Positions 53,554-62,175 are shown, numbered from the stretch's first letter. The stretch is DNA of 64,000 nucleotides from Methanobrevibacter sp. (GCF_015062985.1 NZ_SUTI01000002.1:35064-99063), one strand, 5' to 3'. A program made the numbers and translations. The notes: generated from the sequence alone by a model not told the origin.

Positions 53554-53676
53554 AAAAAGTAGTGTAGAGAGAACAAAAGTTATACAACTATCACATGAGT
53601 TTTCATATAACTCCTCTCCAAAATAATTTTAACTAATTAATGATTTAATTTTTAAGTTATATATAATTAATAGCTA
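53554..53676 (-). repeat. Promoter/leader repeat, copy 2, with eight-codon frame
   Basis: 123 bp closely matching 55581-55703. On the minus strand it has the same promoter as the AhpD-like gene, a GGAGAGGAG site, and ATG-AAA-ACT-CAT-GTG-ATA-GTT-GTA-TAA (MKTHVIVV), followed by a conserved CTTTTGTTCTCTCTAC stretch. It ends three bases before the stop codon of the AAA ATPase gene. Confidence 0.75.
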
Positions 53677-53678
53677 TT

Positions 53679-55130
53679 TCATAAAAATGAAAATGTTTTT
53701 GGAGGTATATAAATTACGTCATCCTCCTTTTTTACAGAAGAGTAGTTATTTGCAACCACTATACCATATTGACAATTATATTTGTTGATGGCATGTTTAA
53801 TCTGTAGTTTCTTTTTCTTTCCACGACCTACCTCGATTGGAATGATGTTTTCGCAATCTTTTTGAATCAGAAAATCAACATTTCTTTTTTTGTCGGCATC
53901 ATAATAGATAGTGAAATTTGTGAATTGATTATTGGATAAGTTAAACAAATTTGATGCAACTAGGTTTTCAAGAAGGAACCCTTCATAATCATCACTTCCA
54001 AGCAATGGGTTTCCCACTTTGGTTGACAGGGCATGTCTGATGCTGGGTGTTGCAAAATAATATTTCCATGATTTTTTAACCCTTTTGGCTGAACCACCAT
54101 ACGGCTCACAATGGAAAATCAGATGGGTCTTTTCAAGCAAATCCAATATCTTATTTACATTTGCAGTTGATGTTTTCAAGTAATTTGCCAAATTCGCTTG
54201 TGTTAATTCTCCAGGCTGTTGGAGAGCAAAATATCTTAAAATACGCTTTGCATTGGATTGGTTTTCAGATGAAAGCTCTTTTATTTGCGGCATGTCTTTT
54301 GTAATGACCCTTTGTGTAATTTCAACCAAATCCTCACATATTTCCCTATGAGACTTTTTGTCAAACAATATTGGAAAACCACCGAATTTAAAATATTCCT
54401 CCCAATCTGTAGAAGAGTAATCCAAGCAATTGGTCAATAAGTTATTTGCTTTAAATTCTGATGATAAAACATTATTAATATCTCCAACGAATATCAAATC
54501 TCTTAAATCAGCAGACAAACAACTTACGTCAATACCATATTTTAATTTTAAATGCTGTGTGTAGTTTAGAGGAGTTATGGATTTTTTACGCATTCTTCTT
54601 GCAAGATCATCACTGCGTTCCAAATGAAGAGCCGAAGAACCTGTAAATATCATGAAAATATTATATGATTTATCGTATATTACTTTTCCAGAGGAAGCCC
54701 ATTTTTTATCGATTTGTGATTCATCAACGAATATGAAAACCTTTTCATCTAAATTTCTCAAGTTTGCATGAAATATGTTTTTCAGGTATACTTCAACCAT
54801 CTGTCTTATATTGCATTCAACCAAATCATTTAAATCATCAAAGGAAATGTATAACACATTATTGGGAGGAATATTCTTTTCTTTTAAGAGATATTCATAT
54901 ACCTGTAGAATCAATGTTGTTTTGCCAACACCCCTAAGACCTGGCAAAACTATAATCTTATTTGAAGTATCTTCTTTTAAAAAAGTATCCAAGTATCCTT
55001 TTATCTCATCCAATTCTTCTCGGGAGTTGAATTTCATATTATTGTTAGATAACTCTTTATTTAAGATATTGGGAACATCAGTCAATTCATCTTTAATGAA
55101 ATTTGCGATTAATTCTTCCTTTTCAATCAT
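53679..55130 (-). CDS. AAA ATPase with DUF4143 (nuclease-like) C-terminal domain
   Basis: A 483-residue protein of the archaeal/bacterial AAA_14-DUF4143 family, usually accessory genes of unclear function. Walker A is GLRGVGKTT at about 64-72, Walker B FIFVDES, followed by an arginine-rich sensor region, a winged-helix segment (QANLANYLKTSTANVNKILDLLEKTHLIFHCEPYGG), and a C-terminal PD-(D/E)xK-like core (RNVDFLIQ ... IIPIEVGRGKKKK). ATG at 55130 has GAGGATG upstream. Three evenly spaced palindromes lie in its promoter. It is enclosed by repeat copies 2 and 3. Confidence 0.85.
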   Translation of the reverse strand: MIEKEELIANFIKDELTDVPNILNKELSNNNMKFNSREELDEIKGYLDTFLKEDTSNKIIVLPGLRGVGKTTLILQVYEYLLKEKNIPPNNVLYISFDDLNDLVECNIRQMVEVYLKNIFHANLRNLDEKVFIFVDESQIDKKWASSGKVIYDKSYNIFMIFTGSSALHLERSDDLARRMRKKSITPLNYTQHLKLKYGIDVSCLSADLRDLIFVGDINNVLSSEFKANNLLTNCLDYSSTDWEEYFKFGGFPILFDKKSHREICEDLVEITQRVITKDMPQIKELSSENQSNAKRILRYFALQQPGELTQANLANYLKTSTANVNKILDLLEKTHLIFHCEPYGGSAKRVKKSWKYYFATPSIRHALSTKVGNPLLGSDDYEGFLLENLVASNLFNLSNNQFTNFTIYYDADKKRNVDFLIQKDCENIIPIEVGRGKKKKLQIKHAINKYNCQYGIVVANNYSSVKKEDDVIYIPPKTFSFL

Positions 55131-55150
55131 AGCAACATCCTCATTATTAT

Positions 55151-55234
55151 ATTCAAATATTTGAATTAACATATATAAATAATTATTCAAATATTTAAAT
55201 AGTTATTTATAAAAAATTATTCAAATATTTGAAT
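55151..55234 (-). promoter_or_regulatory. Three palindromic operators at 34-bp spacing
   Basis: ATTCAAATATTTGAAT occurs at 55151-55166 and 55219-55234, with ATTCAAATATTTAAAT (one mismatch) at 55185-55200. The centres are exactly 34 bp apart. They lie just upstream of the AAA ATPase start, so they probably control that gene. Confidence 0.65.
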
Positions 55235-55358
55235 AAATGTATTTTAACTTAATTCTTAATTAAATACTAATTCTTCAGATATATATTAAATTAATCAATT
55301 TATATAGTTTTTGTTTGAAATAAAATCAATATTATTAAACTAGAAGAATATTCGAATA

Positions 55359-55548
55359 TCAGACAACTTTTAAAGTAATTTCATATCGACATTGGCGTGA
55401 CAATAATTGCTTTTCATCGATTGTTTGTAATAATTTTAGTATCTTACACTGCAACTTTTCCAATAACAGAACAATAGTTGCATTAATATCTTTGGCTCAA
55501 GTTATGGTACATGATTTGGCGTTCCAGCCGATACATTTTATCCAGCAT
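55359..55548 (-). pseudogene. Remnant of a small helical protein
   Basis: ATG at 55548 opens MLDKMYRLERQIMYHNLSQRY, which stops at TAA. A neighbouring frame continues as DINATIVLLLEKLQCKILKLLQTIDEKQLLSRQCRYEITLKVV to a stop at 55359. Together they look like a broken helical protein of about 60 residues. There is no clear ribosome binding site and I do not recognise the family. Confidence 0.3.
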
Positions 55549-55580
55549 AGATGAAAATATTCAATTATCATGAATTCTAA

Positions 55581-55703
55581 AAAAAGTAGTGTAGAGAGAA
55601 CAAAAGTTATACAACTATCACATGAGTTTTCATACAACTCTTTCCAAAATAATTCTAATTAATTAATGATTTAAATTTCAAGTTATATATAATTACTACC
55701 CAT
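55581..55703 (-). repeat. Promoter/leader repeat, copy 3, with eight-codon frame
   Basis: Copy of 53554-53676 with the same MKTHVIVV frame and downstream CTTTTGTTCTCTCTAC stretch; the promoter part has drifted slightly. The segment 55704-55919 beyond it holds no gene that I can support. Confidence 0.75.
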
Positions 55704-55919
55704 TTTTCTTTTCCAGCTTAAGAAATGTGTATGTACAACTGAAAAAACAATTGATTTATAATATCAATGCTTTTAATACTAGAAAGGTTTCATTAAACTG
55801 TACCTTTGAACTTACTTTTGATTTAAATCACAACCAACACCAATAATCATAGGAGGAGATAGATGCATCACCATACCCCATGATTCTGCAATCATATGGC
55901 AACAACATTTATATAGTAG

Positions 55920-55939
55920 TTATGAATATATATTCATAA
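55920..55939 (+). promoter_or_regulatory. 20-bp palindrome at the DUF134 regulator promoter
   Basis: TTATGAATATATATTCATAA is a perfect palindrome immediately downstream of the TATA-like ATTTATATAG (55908-55917). It lies over the expected transcription start, a position suited to autorepression by the HTH protein encoded next. Confidence 0.6.
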
Positions 55940-55968
55940 TACCTGAAGATAAATTTGGGGAGAATAAT

Positions 55969-56496
55969 ATGGTAAGGCCTAAAAGAAGAAGAAGAGTAGT
56001 TACATGTCACAAACATGAGTTGAACAGGAATCAGGACCCTGTTGAATTATCAGTAGATGAGTTTGAAGCCATCCGATTTAAAGACTATCATGATATAAAG
56101 CAAACTGAGGCTGCTGAATTCATGGGAATTTCACAGTCAACTTTCCACAGAATCCTAAATTCCGCAAGACATAAACTGGCCACATCTTTAATTGAAGGCC
56201 GACCAATAGTTGTTGTAAAAGGTGATACAATGATTGATCCGAACAAATACTTATGCGAAGACTGTGGTTTTCAATGGTCAAATCCAGAAAAGGAATACGA
56301 AGAATGTCCTGATTGCAAATCAACAAACATTCGCAAATTAAACACAAACAATAGAAGAAATCAAATGTCAAATGACACATGCAGCTGCCCTAATTGCGGT
56401 TACAGTGAACCAAAAATTAGAGGCGTCCCATGCAGAACAAAAATCTGCCCTGAATGCGGTTCACCACTACAGGGAAGAGGATTATGCAATATTTAA
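55969..56496 (+). CDS. DUF134 (UPF0251) HTH protein with two zinc ribbons
   Basis: A 175-residue putative regulator. The basic N-terminus MVRPKRRRRV leads into the DUF134 helix-turn-helix (ELSVDEFEAIRFKDYHDIKQTEAAEFMGISQSTFHRILNSARHKLA). Two zinc ribbons follow, CEDCGF...CPDC and CPNCGY...CPECG. DUF134 proteins are often near Fe-S or nitrogenase-cofactor-like genes; here a zinc-ribbon protein and a ferredoxin follow. A perfect palindrome lies at its promoter. Confidence 0.85.
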   Translation: MVRPKRRRRVVTCHKHELNRNQDPVELSVDEFEAIRFKDYHDIKQTEAAEFMGISQSTFHRILNSARHKLATSLIEGRPIVVVKGDTMIDPNKYLCEDCGFQWSNPEKEYEECPDCKSTNIRKLNTNNRRNQMSNDTCSCPNCGYSEPKIRGVPCRTKICPECGSPLQGRGLCNI

Positions 56497-56512
56497 ATAA
56501 GAGATGATTATA

Positions 56513-56800
56513 ATGGCTGACAATCTGGAATATATCTGCAAAGAATGCGGATTCAATTGGATAACATTAAACGGCGAACATGAAATGTGTCCGAAATGCC
56601 ACAGCAAAACAATAGACTATATCGGGGAAGTGGAAGGCTTGGATATCGATTCAATATTGAATCACAACAAAAGGATGGGAGGATGCTGCGGATCCGCCCG
56701 TGGAAGAGGTCCGCTGACATGTGGAAAACCGTATCCTGATCACCATGACCCTAATATCCCACATGACCCTGAAAAATGCTGTGGACACAGAGTATGCTAA
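56513..56800 (+). CDS. Small zinc-ribbon protein with His/Cys-rich C-terminus
   Basis: A ~95-residue protein beginning MADNLEYICKECGFNWITLNGEHEMCPKC, a rubredoxin-like or zinc ribbon. Its second half is rich in Gly, His and Cys (MGGCCGSARGRGPLTCGKPYPDHHDPNIPHDPEKCCGHRVC), a likely second metal site. ATG at 56513 is preferred to one three codons earlier because of the GAGATGAT upstream. It follows the DUF134 gene by 16 nt. Function unknown. Confidence 0.7.
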   Translation: MADNLEYICKECGFNWITLNGEHEMCPKCHSKTIDYIGEVEGLDIDSILNHNKRMGGCCGSARGRGPLTCGKPYPDHHDPNIPHDPEKCCGHRVC

Positions 56801-56840
56801 AAAACATACTCTCATTTTATTATTTTGGAGGTTAAAAAAA

Positions 56841-57020
56841 ATGGCTGATATTATAATAAACACCGACAAATGTGATGATTGCGGAGACTGCTCAGACATC
56901 TGCCCTATGGAAGTTCTGATTCTTAAAGACGGTAAACTAACCATCAATGAACCTGAGGAATGCAGCTACTGTGAAACCTGTGTAGACATATGTCCCAACG
57001 AATGCATCACAATCAAATGA
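56841..57020 (+). CDS. 2[4Fe-4S] ferredoxin
   Basis: A 59-residue electron carrier with two CxxCxxCxxxC/P motifs: CDDCGDCSDICP and CSYCETCVDICP. The ATG at 56841 has GGAGG at 56827-56831; a longer frame from 56721 overlaps the previous gene and is not used. It is the third gene of the DUF134-zinc ribbon-ferredoxin series. Confidence 0.93.
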   Translation: MADIIINTDKCDDCGDCSDICPMEVLILKDGKLTINEPEECSYCETCVDICPNECITIK

Positions 57021-57113
57021 AAATTCAAATCATTCCTTTTATCATCATATTTTTTTAATCATATGATAATGATAAATCCGAAAAAAAATAAAAAAAATGA
57101 TGATTTGCATCAT

Positions 57114-58243
57114 TTAACTATTTGAATTTAAATACTTATCAAATTTCAAGTATATATTCTCTTCAAATTGTGCAAATCTCTTTTTAACTTTTAATTTTCT
57201 GAATAATAACTCTCTTATCCAATCAACTAAACCACAAACAACAAATATTCCTGCTCCAATAAGAATGACACTTATAAACAATGAAATTGGATCCATGTGA
57301 GCTATAAATTCAAATTTTTTATCAAAGAAGAAATGTGCAAGTGACATGTTATTGTGTATAAGATAGACTGCAAAACAGACCGGAGTAAAGAATTCTATAA
57401 CAGATATGACGGCTGATTTAGTAATATTCATTTTTTTAAAGAAACAGAATAATGCAATACCTCCAATGAAATATAATGGAGATAAATAACAATTAAATGA
57501 ATATATGTTAAATCCAGGTTCTATTAAACCGGATACATCAAGCACATACCTCAATATCCAGGATATTAAAAAACATGCAACATAAATCAAAAGCCATTTG
57601 TAATTTTTAAACATTTTAAATATTTCATATTTATGTATAAGGCCGCCAGTGTAATATAACACTAAAAACCATAAAACACTGTATCCCTGATTAAGAGTAA
57701 ATGCCATATCCTGATTTAAAATTACAGGCAACAGTGAAAATATAATGAATAAACTTAAAAATACTGACAAATCCTGTTTTTTAGTAAAATGTTTCAATCC
57801 TAAGTTTATAAACGGTGAAAGCAAAAACATTCCAACATATGCTGTGAAGAACCAATATCTACTAAATTGAGCTTTAGTAAAAAATGTAGGAATAATTGCT
57901 TTCCAATATTGTTCCAAACCAATTTCATTAGGAAATATAAATTTCAGCGCGATTATAATAATTATGGAATAAAATAAAACCTCCGCCCATAGCGTTAATA
58001 AACGATAATATCTGGTCTCTTTACCATAATAGACATAACCTGTTATCAAAACAAAACAATTAACAGCAACCAACAGTATTGACTCTAATAACCATGCTGA
58101 TTCATATTGTAGTGAAAGCGGTACAGTAGCACCAATTACGCCTCCCTGACCCAATATATGAACCATAGGCACCATCAACATGGATACAACCCTAAGCAGG
58201 TCTATTCCATAATCCCTTTAGTAACACTTATATTAACACTCAT
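57114..58243 (-). pseudogene. Acyltransferase-3 family membrane O-acyltransferase, frameshifted
   Basis: ATG at 58243 with a GAGGGATG site starts MSVNISVTKG and hits TAG after 13 codons. A one-base shift at an AAA-GGG run joins it to RDYGIDLLRVVSMLMVPMVHILGQGG, the conserved N-terminus (IDLLRVV ... H) of the family, and the frame then runs to 57114 through about ten TM helices. The internal ATG at 58181 keeps most of the protein but loses IDLLRVV. It is a paralogue in type, though not a close copy, of the broken gene at 23171-24162. Confidence 0.8.
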
Positions 58244-58413
58244 AGTTCATCCCTCATAGATTTTAAAAAAAATATGTACAGAATAACAATCCTTAATAAT
58301 AATATTATTTTCATAATCATTAAATTTATTGTTAATCCATAGAAGATTGAGCATTTGCTTCATGTCAGATTGGGACTGAAAAAAATGAAAAGATTAAAAA
58401 AAATTAGATAATC

Positions 58414-58488
<75 letters not shown>

Positions 58489-58731
58489 ATACAATTATTT
58501 TTTTAGAAATCATCATATATAAAACATATTGTTAATACTAAAAACAATGCAATTCAATGCAGAACCCCTATCCGAACATCAAATACGGTGTTTCGAATTT
58601 TTTCAATGAATACTCCTTTAATAAACATTTTCGGAAAATATACATAGGTACAGTTAACATATCTTCTATTATGTTTGTCAACTAATCAATTTGACAATAA
58701 TAATGAAATAATAATAATAGGTGACAAAAGT

Positions 58732-59016
58732 ATGTTAGAGGAATATTTGCCCTTTATGGGGCTAATAATTTTTGGAAACATTGAAAACCTGATTTTGGCA
58801 TCACAGGGCGTTGTTAAGGGAGTGGATCCTAAAGTATTAGGTGGTTTGAGCATAATCGTTGTTATAATCTGGCTGGTGCTGGGTACAGTTTTGACTGATG
58901 CTGCAATGCAATATTCAAACATCATAAACTTTATCGGAGGACTTGCAATATTCCTATTAGGTATTCAGGCGGTTTATGGAGCGGTGAAAAATATCAAATC
59001 AAAAGGTGGTGAATAA
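58732..59016 (+). CDS. Small three-helix membrane protein, first of a pair
   Basis: A 94-residue protein with about three TM helices. It shares the motif FGNIENLILASQG in its first helix with the next gene, and has acidic residues near the start (MLEEYLPF) and a basic tail (KNIKSKGGE). ATG at 58732 has GGTGAC upstream; the longer frame does not. The two genes are 2 nt apart and probably form a hetero-oligomeric transporter or channel; the family name is unknown to me. Confidence 0.65.
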   Translation: MLEEYLPFMGLIIFGNIENLILASQGVVKGVDPKVLGGLSIIVVIIWLVLGTVLTDAAMQYSNIINFIGGLAIFLLGIQAVYGAVKNIKSKGGE

Positions 59017-59018
59017 TC

Positions 59019-59291
59019 ATGGTTGAATTAAAGGAATATGCACAATTTTCAACTTTGCTTATTTTTGGAAACATTGAAAACCTGATTTTGGCATCACAAG
59101 GCGCTACAGCTCATGTAAATCCCATCATTCTTAGCATCTTAAGCATAATTGCCGTCATAATATGGCTTTTAATTGGAACATATGGAACTCAAATGGCCAT
59201 TAAATATGCAGACTACATTGAAATCATCGGCGGCGTTGCCATTATCATTTTAGGTATTGAAGCAATGCTTGAAGGTGTTGGAATGATTTAA
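59019..59291 (+). CDS. Small three-helix membrane protein, second of a pair
   Basis: A 90-residue homologue of the preceding protein: STLLIFGNIENLILASQG near the start, the same IIVVIIWLL(I/V)G-type second helix and IIGG(V/L)AI third helix. It lacks the basic C-terminal tail, so its orientation in the membrane may be opposite to that of its partner. Start ATG at 59019 overlaps the end of the partner's region by spacing only. Confidence 0.65.
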   Translation: MVELKEYAQFSTLLIFGNIENLILASQGATAHVNPIILSILSIIAVIIWLLIGTYGTQMAIKYADYIEIIGGVAIIILGIEAMLEGVGMI

Positions 59292-59351
59292 TTATCCTTT
59301 AAAATTTTACATATTAAGTTAAAATGAGAAAAAGACTATTCGTCCTTTTCT

Positions 59352-59741
59352 TCATTGGATTGAAAAATCAGCTATTGAGTCATTTTCAACTGCATCTTTC
59401 AATCTTAAACTTTTTTCAACATCGATTGCTAATGCATCACAGTCAGCTTTAATGGCATCCAAATGCATTAGAATTCTTTCTTTTTCCTGGTTAATTTTTT
59501 TTATATTTTGATATGGATAAATGCATTCCTTAAACATTCCATAATCCACGGTAGTGTAAGGATATTCATTTAACTGCTTACATACATTTTTTAAAATACC
59601 GTATAGAAATTTGTTCATCTCGACTTTTACTTGCTCTTTAATCATTTTATCGCTGTCAAGATTTTCTCTCATCAGACGGTATATTTCATTTTTAGCGAAT
59701 GGCAATTTTTCTTTTTCATTAATCCTTTTTTCTTCAGACAT
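59352..59741 (-). CDS. Divergent histone-fold protein with C-terminal coiled coil
   Basis: A 129-residue protein. Residues 13-75 show the helix-loop pattern of an archaeal histone: LPFAKNEIYRLMRENL (alpha1), MIKEQVKVEMNKFLYGILKNVCKQLNEY (alpha2), then YTTVDYGMFKECI in place of RKTVKAEDI (loop 2/alpha3). It continues with a long charged helix (IKKINQEKERILMHLDAIKADCDALAIDVEKSLRLKD) that looks like a coiled coil. This layout fits the coiled-coil histone group described for Methanobacteriales. The canonical histone gene is only 0.5 kb away, divergently placed. Assignment rests on pattern only. Confidence 0.6.
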   Translation of the reverse strand: MSEEKRINEKEKLPFAKNEIYRLMRENLDSDKMIKEQVKVEMNKFLYGILKNVCKQLNEYPYTTVDYGMFKECIYPYQNIKKINQEKERILMHLDAIKADCDALAIDVEKSLRLKDAVENDSIADFSIQ

Positions 59742-60275
59742 AATTTAACCTCAATTGGTGATGGCCAACACACATTCTTAAAAATCGCAGCAACATGTGC
59801 GTCTAATAATATATTGTGTTTAACTCATATATAAATGTATCGTTTAAATTAAAATAATGATAATTTATTTAACTACTTAATGATATAAACTACAAAATAA
59901 ATTAATCTAAAATTAATTATTATTATATTTAATAATATGTAAAAAACCAATTGATAAAAATGATGATAACTAATAAAAATATACATTAAAACAATCCATC
60001 ATTCAATATAACACTATGGCAAATAGGAGATCTTCATGTATGACCAACCTATGAGAAATTAGAAAAATATTCAATCACCAACGAGTTTTGATTGAAATTA
60101 GTTTAACAGGACCAATTTGAAAAAGACACAATATTGATAGGATTCACTTTAACATTTAGACTAAAATTTGTTAATTTAATGAAAATTAATTAATTTTATA
60201 GGCAGAACTATGGAAAAGCTTTAATCTTACATTAGTTATATAATTAAACAAATAATGTAAATGGAGGTGAAAAAT
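59742..60275. other. Divergent region between the two histone-fold genes
   Basis: 534 bp of A/T-rich DNA. It carries a TATA-like ATTTATATATGAG (minus strand, about 59822-59834) for the coiled-coil histone and GTTATATAATT (about 60234-60244) for the canonical histone. A tiny frame with a good AGGAG site at 60036-60062 (MYDQPMRN) has no other support. No gene is called. Confidence 0.45.
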
Positions 60276-60608
60276 ATGGCAATTCCTAAGGCTCCTGTAA
60301 AAAGGATTATCCAAGAAGCTGGTGCTGAGAGAGTAAGTGCTGATGCAGTAGACGCATTAACTGAATTCTTAGAAGATTACGCAGAAGACATATCTAAAAA
60401 AGCAGTTACCTATGCAAAATATGCAAAAAGAAAAACTGTAAAAGCAGAAGATATTGCTTTAGCTATTGACAGTTCCACTTCTGAAGCTCCTGAAGATAAA
60501 AAAATTAACATTATGGATTTAATCAAAAATGTATTTGAAGCCGCATCAGAAGGACAAGGCATTGAAGACATCATTAAATCATTCCAGAAAATGGAAAAAA
60601 AAGAATGA
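60276..60608 (+). CDS. Archaeal histone with extended C-terminal tail
   Basis: A 110-residue chromatin protein. Residues 1-65 are a typical histone fold (MAIPKAPVKRIIQEAGAERVS ... with R52-K-T54-VKAE-D59 matching RxTxxxxD). It continues for about 45 residues beyond the usual archaeal length: a Ser/Glu-rich linker and a predicted amphipathic helix pair (INIMDLIKNVFEAA ... IEDIIKSFQKMEKKE). ATG at 60276 follows GGAGGTGA. Such tails are not universal in archaeal histones and may mediate extra contacts. Confidence 0.93.
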   Translation: MAIPKAPVKRIIQEAGAERVSADAVDALTEFLEDYAEDISKKAVTYAKYAKRKTVKAEDIALAIDSSTSEAPEDKKINIMDLIKNVFEAASEGQGIEDIIKSFQKMEKKE

Positions 60609-60676
60609 ACTGACAAAGATGAATATTAATTCCGGATTAAAATTATTGATTTGATTTAAATCATATAGTTTTAATT

Positions 60677-60699
60677 ATTTGCAAGTTTTTCTTGCAAAT
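60677..60699 (+). terminator. Terminator downstream of the histone gene
   Basis: A perfect 9-bp stem ATTTGCAAG / CTTGCAAAT with a T5 loop is followed by TTTTTATTTTTT. It lies about 70 nt after the histone stop. Confidence 0.75.
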
Positions 60700-60837
60700 T
60701 TTTTATTTTTTAAGATCAATAGCTATTTTTTATCTTTAAATTAATTTTCTGGTGGAAATCAGAAAAAAAATACACCAAATATAAATAAGTTTTTTGACAG
60801 AAATCTGCTTAATAAGACTATTATGGGAATGTATGAT

Positions 60838-61179
60838 ATGGCCAATTTTTGTACTAACTGTGGAGCTAAAATAGATGAATCAGATAATTATTGCGGTAAT
60901 TGCGGAACTAAAATAGACAAATCTGACATAAAACAGAATAAACATCCATCAAAATCCCTGGCTGATAATATAGAAAAAGAAATGATCAGTACAGAAATGG
61001 AAGAGAATAAAATGACTCGCGGAAACTATTGCAATTTGAATTGCATACATTGCTACGAAGAATTTTTAGATAGTGAAGGCGCAATAGAGGGTGATTTTAG
61101 CAGTGGCGGGATGGTTGAGTATTACTGCAATTTAGGCCATCCTGTAGTTTACGGAAGTTTTTGTGAAGATTATGAATGA
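60838..61179 (+). CDS. Zinc-ribbon protein of unknown function
   Basis: A ~113-residue protein that starts MANFCTNCGAKIDESDNYCGNCGTKID, the common zinc-ribbon domain, followed by a charged linker and a C-terminal Cys/His-containing module (YCNLNCIHCYEEFLD ... YYCNLGHPVVYGSFC). ATG at 60838 gives the usual ribbon start; an ATG at 60823 is equally open and the ribosome binding site does not decide. Role unknown. Confidence 0.65.
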   Translation: MANFCTNCGAKIDESDNYCGNCGTKIDKSDIKQNKHPSKSLADNIEKEMISTEMEENKMTRGNYCNLNCIHCYEEFLDSEGAIEGDFSSGGMVEYYCNLGHPVVYGSFCEDYE

Positions 61180-61233
61180 TAAATATGGCATCAATTGTGC
61201 AATAATCTCCCAACGCCTACAAACAGAAGATTT

Positions 61234-62175
61234 TCAGGACAGATATCTCCTAAATACGTATGCAAGGATTGAACCGGCAAAATTCTGCCAAACGGAATAA
61301 AGTGCACCTGGAACGGTTGCTTGAGACAGACTCGGAAAATGAGTCTTTGCAAGGCCTGTGGACAAACCTGAATTTTGAAAAGCCAGCTCAATGGCTACTG
61401 TGACAATTTGCTTTCTATCCATTCCAGCAAGATGGCCCACTGCAAATCCAAGCAGCATGGCAAGGAAATACTGTAGAATAATGACAACAATTATTATTGC
61501 TGAAGATGTCAATATTGCTTGTTTGTTGACACCAATTACACCTGCAACAATTAAACAAATTACAATCGATGATATTGCAGGCAGATAATCCTTTAGTCTT
61601 TCACAGAAATCAGGGAATTTGTAATTTAATATTAAACCTAAAACGATTGGAATAATCACGATTTCAATTATTGAAATGAACATGTCAACCGGATTAAACT
61701 GAATCTGATTGCCAATTAACAGTAATGTGATTAATGGAGTTAATATCGGTGAAATCACAGTGGAAAATGCAGTTAATGAAACGGACAATGCCACATCTCC
61801 CTTGGAAAGGAATGTAATGACATCGGAAGCTGTTCCTCCAGGCACAGTTCCAACCAATATAAGTCCAACAGTCAACGCAGTATTTAAAGAAAAGAATTTT
61901 GCAAGCGCCAATGCCAAAAGAGGCATTACCGCATATTGCGCTATAAGTCCCACAGAAATTTCCTTTGGATTTTTAAATACTCTGATAAAGTCATCCGCCT
62001 TCAAAGTGGTTCCCATTGTGAAAAGAACAATGCTTAAAAGCAGATTCAATATGTTTATGCCGTTATAGTCACTTAAAACCCATTGAAATGCATTTGGATA
62101 AACCAGTGAAATAACAACTGCCAGAAAAATTATTATGAAAAAATATTTTTCGATAAATTTAAAAATCCTCTTCAT
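61234..62175 (-). CDS. Bile acid:sodium symporter (BASS) family transporter
   Basis: A 313-residue membrane protein with about nine to ten TM helices. It has the BASS crossover motifs VPGGTASDVITFLSKGDVALSVSLTAFSTVISPILTP and, in the second half, FQNSGLSTGLA. Bacterial and archaeal members carry diverse organic anions, including pantoate-like compounds; the substrate here is unknown. It stands alone on the minus strand. Confidence 0.9.
   Translation of the reverse strand: MKRIFKFIEKYFFIIIFLAVVISLVYPNAFQWVLSDYNGINILNLLLSIVLFTMGTTLKADDFIRVFKNPKEISVGLIAQYAVMPLLALALAKFFSLNTALTVGLILVGTVPGGTASDVITFLSKGDVALSVSLTAFSTVISPILTPLITLLLIGNQIQFNPVDMFISIIEIVIIPIVLGLILNYKFPDFCERLKDYLPAISSIVICLIVAGVIGVNKQAILTSSAIIIVVIILQYFLAMLLGFAVGHLAGMDRKQIVTVAIELAFQNSGLSTGLAKTHFPSLSQATVPGALYSVWQNFAGSILAYVFRRYLS

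Noticed and set aside
56721..56840. Longer start for the ferredoxin
   Set aside because: It would overlap the zinc-ribbon gene in another frame, while the ATG at 56841 has a perfect GGAGG site and the usual ferredoxin start.
60036..60062. Eight-codon frame MYDQPMRN with an AGGAG site between the histone genes
   Set aside because: Very short, single copy and without other support; possibly a gene remnant.
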